Source: Papaver somniferum
Lineage: Eukaryota; Streptophyta; Magnoliopsida; Ranunculales; Papaveraceae
Length of the DNA: 64,000 nucleotides
Assembly (NCBI RefSeq): GCF_003573695.1
Contig: NW_020621603.1
Location: 18,029,116-18,093,115, forward strand
Direction: 5' to 3'
The notes beneath the pieces were generated by a model that saw only the letters and a list, made by a program, of their open reading frames with translations, was not told where the DNA came from and did no database searches. Numbering within the stretch: position 1 is the stretch's first letter; every line of letters starts with the position of its first letter. The position numbers were made by a program, and so were the translations under genes. This document shows, one piece after another, positions 46,454 through 57,812 of this stretch.

Positions 46454-46630
46454 ATATCTCTTACCTTTATCTACTTGTCAAATGCACCAAACTTATGTTT
46501 GCCAAACAAACATTTATTTTTTATTATTTTCTTTTTTAATCAAACACATGGTGCAATTGACCACGTACTCCAGTACTCCAGTTACCTAAATTTGTTCCCT
46601 CATTTTATGCGTAAGTCAACTGCCAGCTAA

Positions 46631-46639
46631 GATATTAAC
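46631..46639. repeat. Left 9-bp target-site duplication (GATATTAAC)
   Basis: An exact repeat of 47740-47748. Unit B has the unoccupied site GATATTCAC near 58464. Nine bases is diagnostic of the Mutator superfamily. Confidence 0.9.
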
Positions 46640-47739
46640 CTAGCGTTTTTAGGGGCCACTCAAAAAGAATTAGGGGCCATCTTCTTATTCCCATCCATTG
46701 AAGGAGGTTAAGGGATGTCTTAAAAATAAAAAGTTGTTTATATTGTCCTTCACCTTTATACTAAATCTAAACCTATATCCTTTATTTTCATAATCATATC
46801 ATTCCATTTCTTCTTCTCTTTTCCACCCATTGAATTTTTTTTTCATCATTTTAATTTTGATTGAAAACAAAGATCATCGATAAAACAAATGTTATGATTG
46901 ATTGTTTAAAATTAAAACCCAAAATTCATTAACCTTAAAGTAGAAACTTAGAGCATCAAAAAAAAATGAGTTCAACAAACAAAACGAATAGATGATAGTA
47001 GTTGTGATTCAAAATTAGGATTTGATTACTTGAAATCAAAAATTTGATCCGAAAATTTTCTTGGATTTACAGTAGCAGAAACATAATCGGTAGATAACTA
47101 TCTATTTTACCTACCGATTATGGTTGATGTTCTTGGATTTACACTAGCAGAAACATAATCGGTAGATAATAATCTACTTTACCTACCGATTATGGTTGAT
47201 GTTCTTCGTTTCTTAAGAACATCAACCATAATCGGTAGGTAAATTGATCGATATCTACCGATTATTCTTGATTCTAAAAATTAAATTTCTCTGTACAAAA
47301 AATTACGCACAATCGATAGATAATGAACACCATTAACTACCGATTGTGAAAGTAGAAAAATTTGAAATTTTTGTTAAGTTTTGAAAATTTGAATTTGAGG
47401 CCGTGAACACAATCGGCAGATAATAAACATCACTTATTAACACAACTCACTTCCGATTATGGTAGTACTAAAATTCGAAAATTTAGTATATTCGGAGGTT
47501 AAAGTAACACACTTTACTACCGATTATGGTAGTACCAAAGTTCGAAAAAGCAAAAAAAAAAAAAAAATTCCTCAAATTTTTTTATCACCCGAATCCTGCT
47601 CAAACTACCGAATATTGAAGGATAATTTTGTCATTACGAAATATGGGAGATAAGGGGTGAACACAATTTAAAATTGGGTGATCTTTTTTGTTTTATTGTT
47701 GGCCCCTAATTCCTTTTGAGTGGCCCCTAAAAACGCCAG
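46640..47739. mobile_element. Mutator-like non-autonomous element (1.1 kb), private to unit A
   Basis: Terminal inverted repeats of about 33 bases begin CTAGCGTTTTTAGGGGCCAC (left) and, inverted, CTGGCGTTTTTAGGGGCCAC (right). Nine-base duplications GATATTAAC flank it. The inside has no coding potential but carries many direct and inverted copies of ACCGATTATG / CATAATCGGTAG between 47070 and 47530. The orthologous block of unit B lacks it, so it arrived after the duplication or was lost precisely, which is less likely. Confidence 0.88.
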
Positions 47740-47898
47740 GATATTAACTCCCAAATATCTCTACATTATGAGAATACCAAAACCTAGAGCTGACATTTCA
47801 TCCTTAAAACTTAAAGCTGCCGCCGAAAAATCTTTAACGACCTAATTTCTCTTATGAATCTTTAAGAGAGAAAGAAATCGAAAGCGCAAGGAGAAGCA

Positions 47899-49038
47899 AT
47901 GTCAAGCATTCCGGAGGATTTATACCTTGACATCCTATTATGGGTACCAGCAAAATCACTATTATCATGTAAGTGCGTTTGTAAATCTTGGTACTCAACA
48001 ATCTCCAGCCATAAGTTCATTAAAGCACACCTTAACTTAACTATCCAGGAGAAAAAAAATTATAACCTCATGCTTATAGGAAGAAAGCTGCGTAGTATCG
48101 ATCCCATGATTATTTGTTCTGTAGCTTATGATGCACTATCATCCCGATTTGCAAGAAATGATTTGGTCGTTAGAAATGCTATAGAATATGATTATCCATT
48201 CAGATCATTAGGTCAGGATATTGTCTTGCTAGGTTGTTGCCATGGTCTGGTTTGTATGCAGGTTTCATATATGGTTTTCAAGGATTTTCTTTGTGTTTGG
48301 AATCCATGTACCAAAGAGTATAAGGTTATACCGGATGAAAAAATAGAAGATGAGACAGCTTATGCTTTTGGTTATGATTCTACCATTGATGACTACAAAT
48401 TATTTAAGGTTATACAGATACCTGCTGGTAGTATTTTTTGTTTAGTTGATGTGTATACGCTAGGATCGAATTCTTGGAGAAGTATTGAAGACATAACTTA
48501 TTGCTTTCATAATGAGAAAAAAGTTGGGGTGCTTGCCAATGGGAATCTTCATTGGTTAGGTTGGTCATGCAAGATAACTGATACCCAAATTGTGGAGAGA
48601 TCTAAAGTCATAAGCTCTTTGGATGTCAGCAACGAAAGATTCCACGAAATGCAATTAGCGAAAGAACCTTTGGAGAATGAACACAACTTTAGGAGTCTGG
48701 GAGTGTTGGAAGGGCGTCTCTGTGTACTTTTTCACGACGATTCTAAGCTTGATCTGTGGGTAATGCAGGATTATGGAGTGCAGGAATCTTGGACAAAACA
48801 ATTTTCCATTATGAAGGAGCAGATTAGGGACCGTCGCTTAATAAGTCTGATGTGGTCTTTCAAGAATAATGAGGACCATAAGTATCTAATATGTGCTGAG
48901 CATGATTTATTTTTATATGAGCCGAAGCAGGCGAGAGTTAGAAGACCAGAGATTAACGGTTTAAGAAGCTTGCATCATGTTGAGAATCATTTTGAAAGCC
49001 TAGTATCACTCGGCTCTGGCACTTATGTGGGGAGATAG
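47899..49038 (+). CDS. F-box protein with F-box-associated domain (SCF substrate adaptor)
   Basis: 379 residues. The F-box is at residues 2-44 (SIPEDLYLDILLWVPAKSLLSCKCVCKSWY). A C-terminal F-box-associated beta-propeller-like domain follows with the usual signposts: CCHGLVCMQ, CVWNPCTKEYKVIP, YAFGYDSTIDDYKLFKV, VDVYTLGSNSWRSIED, then ANGNLHWLGW and ISSLDVSNERF. The F-box binds SKP1 in an SCF ubiquitin ligase and the associated domain presumably selects a target, which is unknown. The length is normal for this class. The stop is six bases before a GTAAGT donor; an intron (49045-49227, ending TTGGCAG) lies in the 3' UTR. The paralogue at 58622 is broken, so this is the only intact copy in the window. 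Confidence 0.9.
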   Translation: MSSIPEDLYLDILLWVPAKSLLSCKCVCKSWYSTISSHKFIKAHLNLTIQEKKNYNLMLIGRKLRSIDPMIICSVAYDALSSRFARNDLVVRNAIEYDYPFRSLGQDIVLLGCCHGLVCMQVSYMVFKDFLCVWNPCTKEYKVIPDEKIEDETAYAFGYDSTIDDYKLFKVIQIPAGSIFCLVDVYTLGSNSWRSIEDITYCFHNEKKVGVLANGNLHWLGWSCKITDTQIVERSKVISSLDVSNERFHEMQLAKEPLENEHNFRSLGVLEGRLCVLFHDDSKLDLWVMQDYGVQESWTKQFSIMKEQIRDRRLISLMWSFKNNEDHKYLICAEHDLFLYEPKQARVRRPEINGLRSLHHVENHFESLVSLGSGTYVGR

Positions 49039-49044
49039 TAAATG

Positions 49045-49227
49045 GTAAGTAGAACGATCACATTTTGGTTTTCTTTTGAAGTAAATTAACTTGTCATTAT
49101 TTGTATCTTAATCTGACTCATAGCGAATGAACTCCTGTTATTTGCACATTTTCTAAACTCTTAAACTAGCTCGCACTGCATGTGGGTTTTTATCTTTATT
49201 AACTTGGATTCTTTTTGGTCTTGGCAG
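49045..49227 (+). other. 3'-UTR intron of the F-box gene
   Basis: The donor ATG/GTAAGT and acceptor TTGGCAG/GAAGG are conserved in unit B (acceptor at 59352). The downstream exon GGAAGAAGTTGGTGCTGAAA is highly conserved between units. Confidence 0.6.
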
Positions 49228-49973
49228 GAAGGAAGAAGTTGGTGCTGAAAGAGTATTTGGGCTGAAGTTAAGAGCATTCGAGTATTTTTCTTTTCACAAG
49301 ACTTCTTTTTTTTCCGAGTTTTTTTATAATTCGTATAATCTTGGATTGTAAGATTTTCGAAGTTTTTTCTTGAACTACTGTTGAATTTGAGTATTCTCTT
49401 GAATAAATAAATTACTGGTTTCCATTTGTGAATCTTGTTATTAAATTGCTTAAGTGAGTGATCATTTATTGAATTTTGCTGTTACCTAATTAGAATTGAG
49501 AAACTTGTAACTAGTTTGCGTGGAGACGGCTTGCTTGTACAAGTTAAACATATTTTAGACAGCGCAACCGATGATCAAATGTGCAGTTGATTTGTTAACT
49601 ACGAAATATTACGTATCGAGGTTTAAGTTGCTATACTGAGATATCTTCACCCTTCATCTTCAAGATGTACAAGAAACAGCTAATTCAGAGTCGAAAAGAG
49701 GAAACAAAAATGATTAACTTCAGACTGGAAAATTAAATCAAATAGTACAATACAGTAGAATTTAATACCCTACAGGGCCTTGTACTACCAGAGCTATACA
49801 ATATTTCCAGAAAGTACTCGCAGTATATCTAATTTGGTCAAGCCATCTTCACTCCTCGTGAACAACCCATGCTGACATGAGGCAGAATCCATTGATTTGG
49901 ATTGGCTACTATAAATGCTATTGGCATCAAATAGAACAGTCTAATGCCGCTATTACCATGACAAGCAGAATTG

Positions 49974-50524
49974 TCATTCTTCAGTTCTTTTTCCTTCATT
50001 TGGGTTTAACCTTTCTCCATTTGGTACCTCATTCGTAAGCTCATCTGTATCCAGTTGCTTCTCTAAAGACCAGAAACGATCAGCCTTGATCAATAAAAAT
50101 AAGCCTTCCAAGAATAAAACCACCCATCTGTATGGACGAGCCTCCTGGTGTAAAACAGCTAACAGTGCCATTACAACGGCAAGCAGAATTTTCACTCTTT
50201 CAAATCACATCCTCTGAACCAGGCACTTCTTCACTATTATCAGTTTTTTTCGTTCTATCTTTCATTCTTTCTTGTGAATGCAAACTCCTGTCTTTTTCAT
50301 CTTTTACCACATATGTTTGCTCATGCCAATTCAGAGTACCACTAGCTTCTCTCTTTTTCTGATATGAAGGTAGTGACTGAAAAGCAATTAGCAGCAAAAG
50401 GTAGGTGAAATAAGTCCAATATTTCATTCTGAAAAGAACTAATGACTGGAACGGCAATTGGTAGTGGTGTTCCAGCAATGCTTTTCTCTGGATCAGCTTC
50501 TGATTTGCTTCTATGTCTGACCAA
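49974..50524 (-). other. Conserved hydrophobic open stretches, possible gene remnant (unit A)
   Basis: A 73-residue frame (50195-49974) has two hydrophobic stretches (ILLAVVMALLAVLH, WVVLFLEGLFLLIKA). It has a counterpart in unit B around 60540-60440 (ILLAVVMTLLAVLH, WVILFLEGLFLLLKA). Upstream on the same strand, frames 50524-50342 and 50478-50200 are also partly matched in B. The match may only reflect recent duplication: both copies lack a consistent start and B has stops. I do not recognise a family. Confidence 0.25.
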
Positions 50525-50640
50525 GTTTGGTTGCGAGTTTAATTTGCCACACTAAACTTATGTTCTTATGAGTGATGCCAGTTGTCCGCATTCAAGACCA
50601 TCAAAAATACTGGATACAGTTGCTATATTATTATGGTTAC

Positions 50641-52266
50641 CTTTCTCAGCATTGCTTTCCTACGCAACCTGGCACCTCTTTTGTTTTAACGGACCATTTG
50701 GAGGGTCCATAGACCAACTCCAAGATTTTATCATCTTCCTGAAAGAAACATGAGAAAGCAAGACGTAAATTTAATTGGAAACTCCGTGAGAACTGTTAGA
50801 ACCAAATAACAGATTTGGTGTCAAACATATAGGGTCAATTGTCCCTTAACCAGGTCTGGATTTGGTGTCAAACCTTTTGCCATCGCTGCAGACATTGCAC
50901 TTCTCTTCTATGAAGTAAATTAGCAGCTGCATAGATAGATGATCAATTTTACCACCCCATATGTTAACAATTCAGCATCTAAAACTGCCGATTAGGGCAA
51001 TTCAATCAGATCTTCTTTAAATGGTAAAAATTAACGAATTAAAAAAATATATATTTTGTAAACTTGAACTAATAAAAAGCTTTGTAACTGGAAAGGACTG
51101 ACAGGAAAATGGCGTTGTAAGATTTCAACATACATACGTGTCTACATGTATTTACATCTCCCACTAAAATGCTTCGTTAGTCTATTTTTCTACGTCTTGT
51201 GAACTAGCACAGCTTCAGATATACTACAAAAACAGATGAATAAACAAAAAGCAGACCAACCTATTTTCTTCCAAATTTTGTCCTTAAAAGATTCACCAGC
51301 TTTCCGCAACTTCTCATCCTGTGGTGATATTTCTAGATGTTAGAACATTACTTATTGTAACGATGCCAACCGTAAAATATGAGTAGAAAGGAAGATAAAT
51401 TAAACAGACAGTTAGGAAACAACAATGAAGTCAAGCACATCCATGCTGCATATAGATGAAATAACACAATCCCCGTAATATGAATATTATCCAACGGAAT
51501 AAACTGCGTCTTTAAATCAGTTCAAAAGTTAGTCGTACTATAAAATTGACCTGTATATAAAATACAGGAAAAAATATGTACTCCAAGCTAACAATTTCAA
51601 AATTGGCCACTAGATTACAGGACAAAAAGCTTATAGAGCTTACCCAAAAAGGCATCATCAGAATCCCAAACAGCATTAACTATGTAATCAGTAGATATCA
51701 ACATTGAGTTTCTCAAGAAAACTGCGTAGCTCGGCTAACAGTTTCTAAGTTTGGACGGTGGATGAGAATTATTAAAAGCTCATTCACAAGAAGTCTCACC
51801 TCTTCAGTAGTCCAACCACCCTTTGCTCGCCTTGTAGGACCACCAATTCTCCTATACAAAACCACCAATTTATCCAGAATTGAGCAAAGCAAAAGCAATC
51901 CCATCATACCACAAACCTAATCACTAATCTCTATATGCCTTTTCAGCTTCAAAACTAAACCAGTTAAGACTTGAGGAATCCCCACAAATCAGAATCAAAT
52001 TTCATTTGATACAATAGCATACCACAAATTTCTTTAAGAGTCAGCTTAATTCAGCACCAAATGATATCATATGTTTGATAAATTTATGAAAAGCACAACC
52101 GAAGATCTAATCTAATAACACAAGTAAAAGAAGCCGACCTGACTGAAAGGCCGCTACCATTAAGATCTTCTTCAGAAACAGGAGGAACTGGAATCCGGAG
52201 TTTCTTGCTTTGTTCTCTAAACAACGCAATTCGATATTCATCGTCTTCTCAGCAAGCATCTTCCAT
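50641..52266 (-). pseudogene. MYB3R-type (R1R2R3-MYB) pseudogene, unit A copy
   Basis: The exons are too short to show as long frames but can be read with splice phases on the minus strand. Exon 52266-52139 encodes DDEYRIALFREQSKKLRIPV and on. 51851-51800 encodes RRIGGPTRRAKGGWTTEE. 51318-51261 encodes DEKLRKAGESFKDKIWKKI. 50926-50832 encodes AANLLHRREVQCLQRWQKV, then goes out of frame (LVKG). 50738-50641 encodes EDDKILELVYGPSKWS and PGCVGKQC-stop-ER. Canonical GT/AG borders and the RAKGGWT, EVQCLQRWQKV and GKQCRER patterns identify R1 and R2 of MYB3R, a cell-cycle regulator of G2/M genes. Defects are a frameshift after QKV, TGA for Arg in R2, a TGA just after the ATG at 52266, and loss of R3. 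Confidence 0.82.
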
Positions 52267-52569
52267 ATCTACAAGACTACTACCTTCGGCTGCGTTTTAT
52301 CTTTCATTACCCTAATTAATTACCAATCATCAATTAAAAGAGCCCCAAAGATAACAGAAACATCAATCAAAATTTTACAAGAACAGACATCCCCAATTTT
52401 GAAAAGGAAATTCGAATGGTGAATTGAAAAAGGAAAGTGAAGTAAAGTAATTACCTGAAGAATTAATGGCGGGAAATGAAGAGAAAAGTTGGGGAAATCG
52501 TCTAGAGAAATAGAGAGGATGATGATGCTAAATCGTCTAAAGAAAGTAATTACCCCTAGACAAACTCGC

Positions 52570-53190
52570 ACACAACACCCAAAAAAAGAAGAAACCCTTA
52601 AAAACTATCCACGTGTCACCAAACTGAGAGCCACGGCCCACCACAACTACAAACTTGTGCGTCTGCTTACTGTTTATTTTGTCATTTCAGCCCTGCTAGT
52701 TTTTTTCTTTTCTCTTTTTTGTCATCCTTAGCTAGTGAAGTTCATTTCAGTGCCAATCCTTAGCTACTGATGCATTGAAATCTCGCAAGGTTAACCTTGG
52801 TACATACGAATATTGTGTACCGGAATACATCATAGGATTGAGGCGAAATCCAGAACTGAACAAAACCATCGTCCAATTGGAAATTATCTTGTTCGTTTTG
52901 ATCTTTTGCGCTTTTTTAATTGTATTCGCATGCACACGATTTGTGTGTTCTTCAATTTTGTTATCTTTGCCGAGGAAAAAGAAAAATCATATCAAAATTA
53001 GTCAGCCGTAATGGATTCGGCAACCTACTTAAAAATGTTTGTCATGTTTTTAATATTTTGCTATTTTTTGTCGTTGGGCCGCGAACACGGGAGTTATTAG
53101 CTGGGACACCCTCTTCGTTCGGGATCCTCACTGAACTCTTGTTTTCTTCTATTAATTTATAGTAATTTGTATATAGTTTTATTTTTCCTG
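52570..53190. other. Spacer between units; nothing recognised
   Basis: Several short overlapping open stretches on both strands (52747-53162) have no domain, and their overlap suggests chance. No RNA gene is seen. Confidence 0.45.
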
Positions 53191-54439
53191 ACATTTTTAA
53201 GGGCCACTTAAAAAAAATTAGGGACTAACAATAAAACGAAAAAGGTCACCCAAACCTAAATTATGTTCACCCCTTATCTCTCATATTTCGTAATAACAAA
53301 ATTACTCTTCGATATTCTGTAGTTTGAGTAGGATTTGGGTGATAAAAAATTTTGAGGTTTTTTTTTTTTTTTTTTTTTTGAACTTTGGTACAGCCATAAT
53401 CGGTAGTAAAGTGTGTTACTTTAACTTCCTAATGATATTTTACCAAAATCTTTTAATTTTCAAACTTTGGTACAACCATAATCGGTAGTAAATTGTGTTA
53501 CTTTAACCTCCGAATATATTCAATTTTCGAATTTAAATACTACCATAATCGGTAGTAAATTTAACTTGCGAATGTATATTGGCACCAAAATGAGATTTTT
53601 CCAAAATCGTTTAATTTTCGAACTTTGGTACAACCATAATCTGTAGTAAAGTGTGTTACTTTAACTTCCGAATTTATATTGACCCCAAAATGAGTTTTTG
53701 CCAGAATCCTTCAATTTTTGAACTTTGGCACCACCATAATCGGTAGTAAATTGTGTTACTTTAACCTCCGAATATATTCAATTTTCGAATTTGTGGTGCT
53801 ACCATAATCAGTAGTAAATTGTGTGAGTTTAACTTCCGAATGTATACTGGCCCCAAAATGAGCTTTTGCCAAAATCCTTCAAATTTTCGAATTTTTGTAC
53901 TGCCATAATCGGTAGTAAATTATGTTCATTATCTACCAATTGTGTGGTACAGAAAATTTGAAGCAGTAGCAGGAACACAATCGGTAGATAACAATCAATT
54001 TACCTACCGATTATGTTCCTGCTACTGCAAATCTTAGAAAATTTTCGATCAAATTTTTGATTTCAAGCAATCAAATCATAATTTTGGATCACAATTACTA
54101 TCATTTGTCTGTTTTGTTTGTTTATAACTCGTTTGTTTTTTTGATGTTCTAAGTTAATGGTTGGTTTTAAGTTTAAACAATCGATCATAAAATTTGTTTG
54201 ATCGACGATCTTGGGTTTCAACCAAAATTAAAACAATGAAAAAATATTCAATGGTAGAAAAGAGAAAAAAAAGAGGAATGATATGATTATGAAAATAAAA
54301 GATATAGGTTTAGATTTAATATAAAGGTGAAGGACAATATAGACAATTTCTATGTTTTTAAGATACCCCTTAACCTCCTTCAATGGGTGGGAATAAAAGA
54401 GTGGCCCCTAATTCTTTTTGAGTGGCCCCTAAAAATGAT
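53189..54439. mobile_element. Second element of the GGGGCCACT-TIR family (about 1.25 kb)
   Basis: The left end CATTTTTAAGGGCCACTTAA and the right end AGTGGCCCCTAAAAATG are inverted and match the ends of the element at 46640. The inside carries at least eight spaced copies of CCATAATCGGTAGTAAA between 53390 and 53925 and an inverted pair at 53975-54010. I could not find a matching 9-bp duplication, so one end may be rearranged. No transposase. Confidence 0.78.
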
Positions 54440-54624
54440 ACGAATGGTTCTTTTTCTTTCTTTTTCTTTTTTGAGTGGTTGAGCTTGAGATCATTGTTTC
54501 CGGTCCAGCTCTGCTTTTTGTATATATACTTTTTTTAAATACAAATTCACAGTTCAAAAAAAAGGACAAATTCATAACCTGACCAGCTTCAAACCATATA
54601 ATTAATAAACCGTCCAAGATTTCA

Positions 54625-55615
54625 AATTCTTTTATAAAGTGGCCTTTCCGTTAGATTTAGCACATGGACCCACCAGTTCGGTCAGCAGCGTTGAATAAGT
54701 CAAACTCGCCTTCTAAAATTACCATTGTAGCCTTACCCAAATAAGAGATGGTTTGGTGCTATCTGCTCTCATATCTTTCTGTCTCTTTTTCTCTCGATTT
54801 TCCCTTCGTTCTTCTCCTTCATCATTCTTTTCTGCCGAAAATTGATTGCAACTGAGAATTAAAGAATACAGTGACACTGATTGTTAGAGAACGAACTGAT
54901 TCAACACGTAGATTTTAGCGAAGACATCTAGTGAATATTTAGGGTTTCAGAGAAGGTTTTGATTTTATGGAGATGGAGATGAGGTACAAAGCGGGGTTTA
55001 AATCAGATGAAACAAGAGTTAGGGTTTCCTTGAAGAAATTCCGAATGGAATTAGAATAAGAAATTGATGATGGTGTTGATTCGAATATTAATTCAACTCA
55101 TAATAAGAGGTGAGTCAAATTTAGGGTTTTGTAATTGATTTGTTATTTCATATGAAATTGAGCTTATTGGATCAATTAATAATTGGGTTTGGTTCTGATT
55201 GGAGTGAATATGGTTGTATGAAGTTAAATTTTGATTTCACAGGGGATTAGGGTTCAATGGGCGTATTATGTTGGTGGTAGTAAACATGGATTTTCAGGAA
55301 CAGATGTTGTTTGAAGTTGGAATTACAGGTGGTGATAGTTATGCTGAGTTGGTCTGGATGGTAATTATGGTGAAGTTGAATCCCAAGTGGTAGTGATGTT
55401 GAACTAAGAAAGATGCATGAAAGAAATAAAGTTGCAACTGTTAGAGGAGGTAATCTGGTTCAGGCTAGTTAACTCACCGATCCAGAATGACTCACCGAGG
55501 GTTAACTTGTCTTTTACTAAGGAGGTTAACTGACATGTGTGCATTTAACAGCTGTTACCCGTTTTTTGAAAAAACGGGATGGAAAATGTCAATGTCGGTC
55601 ACTTTATATAAACAT
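54625..55615. mobile_element. Possible TIR element (weak)
   Basis: TATAAAGTGGCC near 54634 and GGTCACTTTATA near 55599 are inverted and bracket about 1 kb containing 5'-UTR-like and exon-like sequence (GAGGTGAGTC donor-like near 55112). Only about 12 bases of terminal inversion are clear and no target duplication was found. It may be a gene-fragment-carrying element or chance. Confidence 0.25.
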
Positions 55616-56171
55616 TCAAAATAACGTCCAGTTTCTGAAATATATAACAAAAACATGACCATTTTATTAAAAAGCCCAAAAAAAAAATACCGTAACTATG
55701 AAGTAGATAAGTTACTTATGTTGTTGCTAGCTTTTTTTTTCATCTTTGTTTGTTCGTTCATGAAAATACCGTACCTCAAATGGATGTACCAGAGATGCAG
55801 ACATATAAGCAAAAGCACATCTAAAGCCACAACTTATTCAATCTTTTACCTACACAAACCATGTGATGCGGTGTATTCTTTTTCTAGCTCGAGAATAATG
55901 AATGCGAAAGAGTCAGTCAGCAGCGAATAATGACGGAAAGAGAGTCAGTAGTGCATTCTTTTATGTTACACTTCAAGTAATTGTGCAAATGGCAGAAAAA
56001 GTTAGTTTCATTTTCAGCTTTTTGAAAGGGAAGTATTGGGAGGAGAAATTGACTAATTAACAGCAAGAAAGAGTCGTCCCAGTTAGTGAACTTACATAGG
56101 AAAACAAAATTTAATAATCTATATACACACCCTAAAGATCAAAACCATCCAGCTGAATGTGTCAAAACAAG

Positions 56172-56204
<33 letters not shown>

Positions 56205-56214
56205 CAAAACCATC
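55616..56214. other. Spacer with a long poly(A) run
   Basis: No gene visible. A run of about 33 A residues lies at 56170-56201, just left of the start of unit B homology. It may be the tail of a retroposed fragment or simple slippage. Confidence 0.5.
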
Positions 56215-56777
56215 AACAATCATAGTTAGTAATATAGCTGAGTGAAATTTCCATGGATTTTTCTTTGTGTCGTTTAGATGAGATGGGAATGAGATTGGTA
56301 GATGTCACCGAACTTTTGTAGACCACGGACAAGTTAGGAGGCCACACAAAGAAAAAAGAATACAACAAAGACTTTAGTCATTTCTAGTATCCAAAACTCG
56401 CAACAAAAAACAACTATTGATGCATTTTATCTTCTTTGAGGTGATGAAAAAGATGTATAGCACTAGTGCATACAGTGATTAGATTCCATTACTCAAACTC
56501 ACACTTTGCCTCTGATCAAGTGACTTCTTCTGAGCTTACGCAACATATCATTCATAGCAATCTCCACATGGGTTCCCTCGCAAGAAATATCAGCTGCCTT
56601 CAATTCCAAACTCTCAGGCATTATTTCTTCAAGGCTCTCAACTACCACCACTACCATTAAGAAGCAACAACCAAGAAGCTTCACTTAGTTGCAATTCAGA
56701 TCCATTCTATACATACTGATAAAAATTGTTGTCTTGGCTGCTTCATTTCTTTCACCGGTGAAGCTAAACAACAATTA

Positions 56778-57812
56778 ATGGAGCTCTTTACTGCAGCAGA
56801 AGACCTCAAATTCTTCGATGCATTTCAAATCATTGGAGAAGCAGTGAAAATCCCTGCCAAATCATCTCCACTTAAATACTTTCTGATTACCATAACCCTC
56901 ATTCTCCCATTTTCATTGATTCAGCTATTATTTAAGATTTCATTCACCCAGTTTTTTTTCACCCTATACGATTACTTTTCCGGTGATTCATCTGCCACTT
57001 ACTTGATCCATGAGTTCTTCTACATTCTTTCCCTTTTCCTCTTGTCTCTTCTTTCTATATCCGCTATCGTCTTCACAGTTGCTTCTATTTACGTGTCCAA
57101 ATCCATCTCCTTTATTCCCACTCTCTTTGCAGTTCCTCGCATATTTAAACATCTTATGATCACCTTCTTTTACGCCTTGCTTCTCATGATCGTCAACTTC
57201 TTGGCCGCATTGACTTTTATATATGTCCTAGTAGATTTGTTACATATTGATGAAGGAGTTCTTTTTTGGGGTCTTTTTATCATGTTTTGCATCATATACT
57301 TTCTTGTATCTTTGTATGTTACAGCGTTATGGCATTTAGCCAGTGTGATCTCTGTTGTTGAACCAAATGTTTACGGCTTGGCGGCCATGAAGAAGAGTAA
57401 GGAACTCTTACAGGGGAGAACTGCAATTGCTGTTTTACTTGTAAACTTTTATTTGTCGGGTACATGGTTTGTAGAAAAGGCGTTTGTGTATGGCATGCAG
57501 TTTCCTGTACATGTCATGGCTAAGCTTTTCTTGGGATTGATGTGTTTGTTCATGTTGGTGGCTGTTAATCTTACGGGGCTATTAGTTCAGAGTGTCTTCT
57601 ACTTTGCCTGTAAAGCATACCACAATCAAGTGGTTGATAAGAAGGTTTTGTATGATCATCTTTGTGGGTATGATCTCGGTGATATGTCTGTAGCATTGAA
57701 TCCTCCTAGTGCTGGCGGTGTGGCAATGCAGAGCTTTGTCAAAGATCACGACGGAGTAGGTTATCAGCCTGTTGCACTGACCGACACTACTGAGTCTGAC
57801 GGTACTGTCTGA
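56778..57812 (+). CDS. Plant multi-pass membrane protein (full-length copy)
   Basis: 344 residues, single exon. It starts MELFTAAEDLKFFDAFQIIGE, where the context matches the paralogue at 44098. About six transmembrane helices follow (roughly residues 33-58, 78-105, 120-150, 165-195, 215-240, 250-285). The family core LYVTALWHLASVISVVEPNVYGLAAM and LLVQSVFYFACKAYHNQVVDKK are intact, followed by a soluble tail of about 55 residues (GYDLGDMSVALN...ALTDTTESDGTV). This belongs to a plant-specific uncharacterised family (PANTHER PTHR33133-like, from memory). The reaction and partners are unknown. It differs from the unit A copy by keeping the tail and by an extra ~115 bases in the 5' leader. It is the better candidate for the functional member. 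Confidence 0.88.
   Translation: MELFTAAEDLKFFDAFQIIGEAVKIPAKSSPLKYFLITITLILPFSLIQLLFKISFTQFFFTLYDYFSGDSSATYLIHEFFYILSLFLLSLLSISAIVFTVASIYVSKSISFIPTLFAVPRIFKHLMITFFYALLLMIVNFLAALTFIYVLVDLLHIDEGVLFWGLFIMFCIIYFLVSLYVTALWHLASVISVVEPNVYGLAAMKKSKELLQGRTAIAVLLVNFYLSGTWFVEKAFVYGMQFPVHVMAKLFLGLMCLFMLVAVNLTGLLVQSVFYFACKAYHNQVVDKKVLYDHLCGYDLGDMSVALNPPSAGGVAMQSFVKDHDGVGYQPVALTDTTESDGTV

Larger units (their letters stand above)
43070..52500. repeat. Segmental duplication unit A (membrane protein, F-box, MYB3R remnant)
   Basis: From the flank motif (GTTTGAGTTTAAC, TTGGTAGATG, CTTTTGTA, ATGCCTTTATCC) through the three genes to the AATTAATGGCGGGAAATGAAGAG block, this is collinear with 56215-63125. Differences are insertions and deletions listed under the individual entries. 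Unit A is longer mainly because of the TIR element at 45323 and the Mutator-like element at 46640. Confidence 0.9.

Noticed and set aside
46640..47739. CRISPR-like spaced repeats
   Set aside because: The short motif occurs in both orientations with irregular spacing inside a plant DNA element, with no cas genes. It is not a CRISPR array.
52747..53162. Overlapping short frames between the units
   Set aside because: Frames on both strands overlap in several phases; none has a domain or a counterpart in the other unit.
53189..54439. A 9-bp target duplication for the second Mutator-like element
   Set aside because: Flanks ATTTTTCCTG and ATACGAATGG do not match in any register I tried.
56466..56684. 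Upstream open frames before the unit B membrane-protein gene
   Set aside because: They lie in the leader, are not conserved in frame with unit A, and the plus and minus frames overlap.
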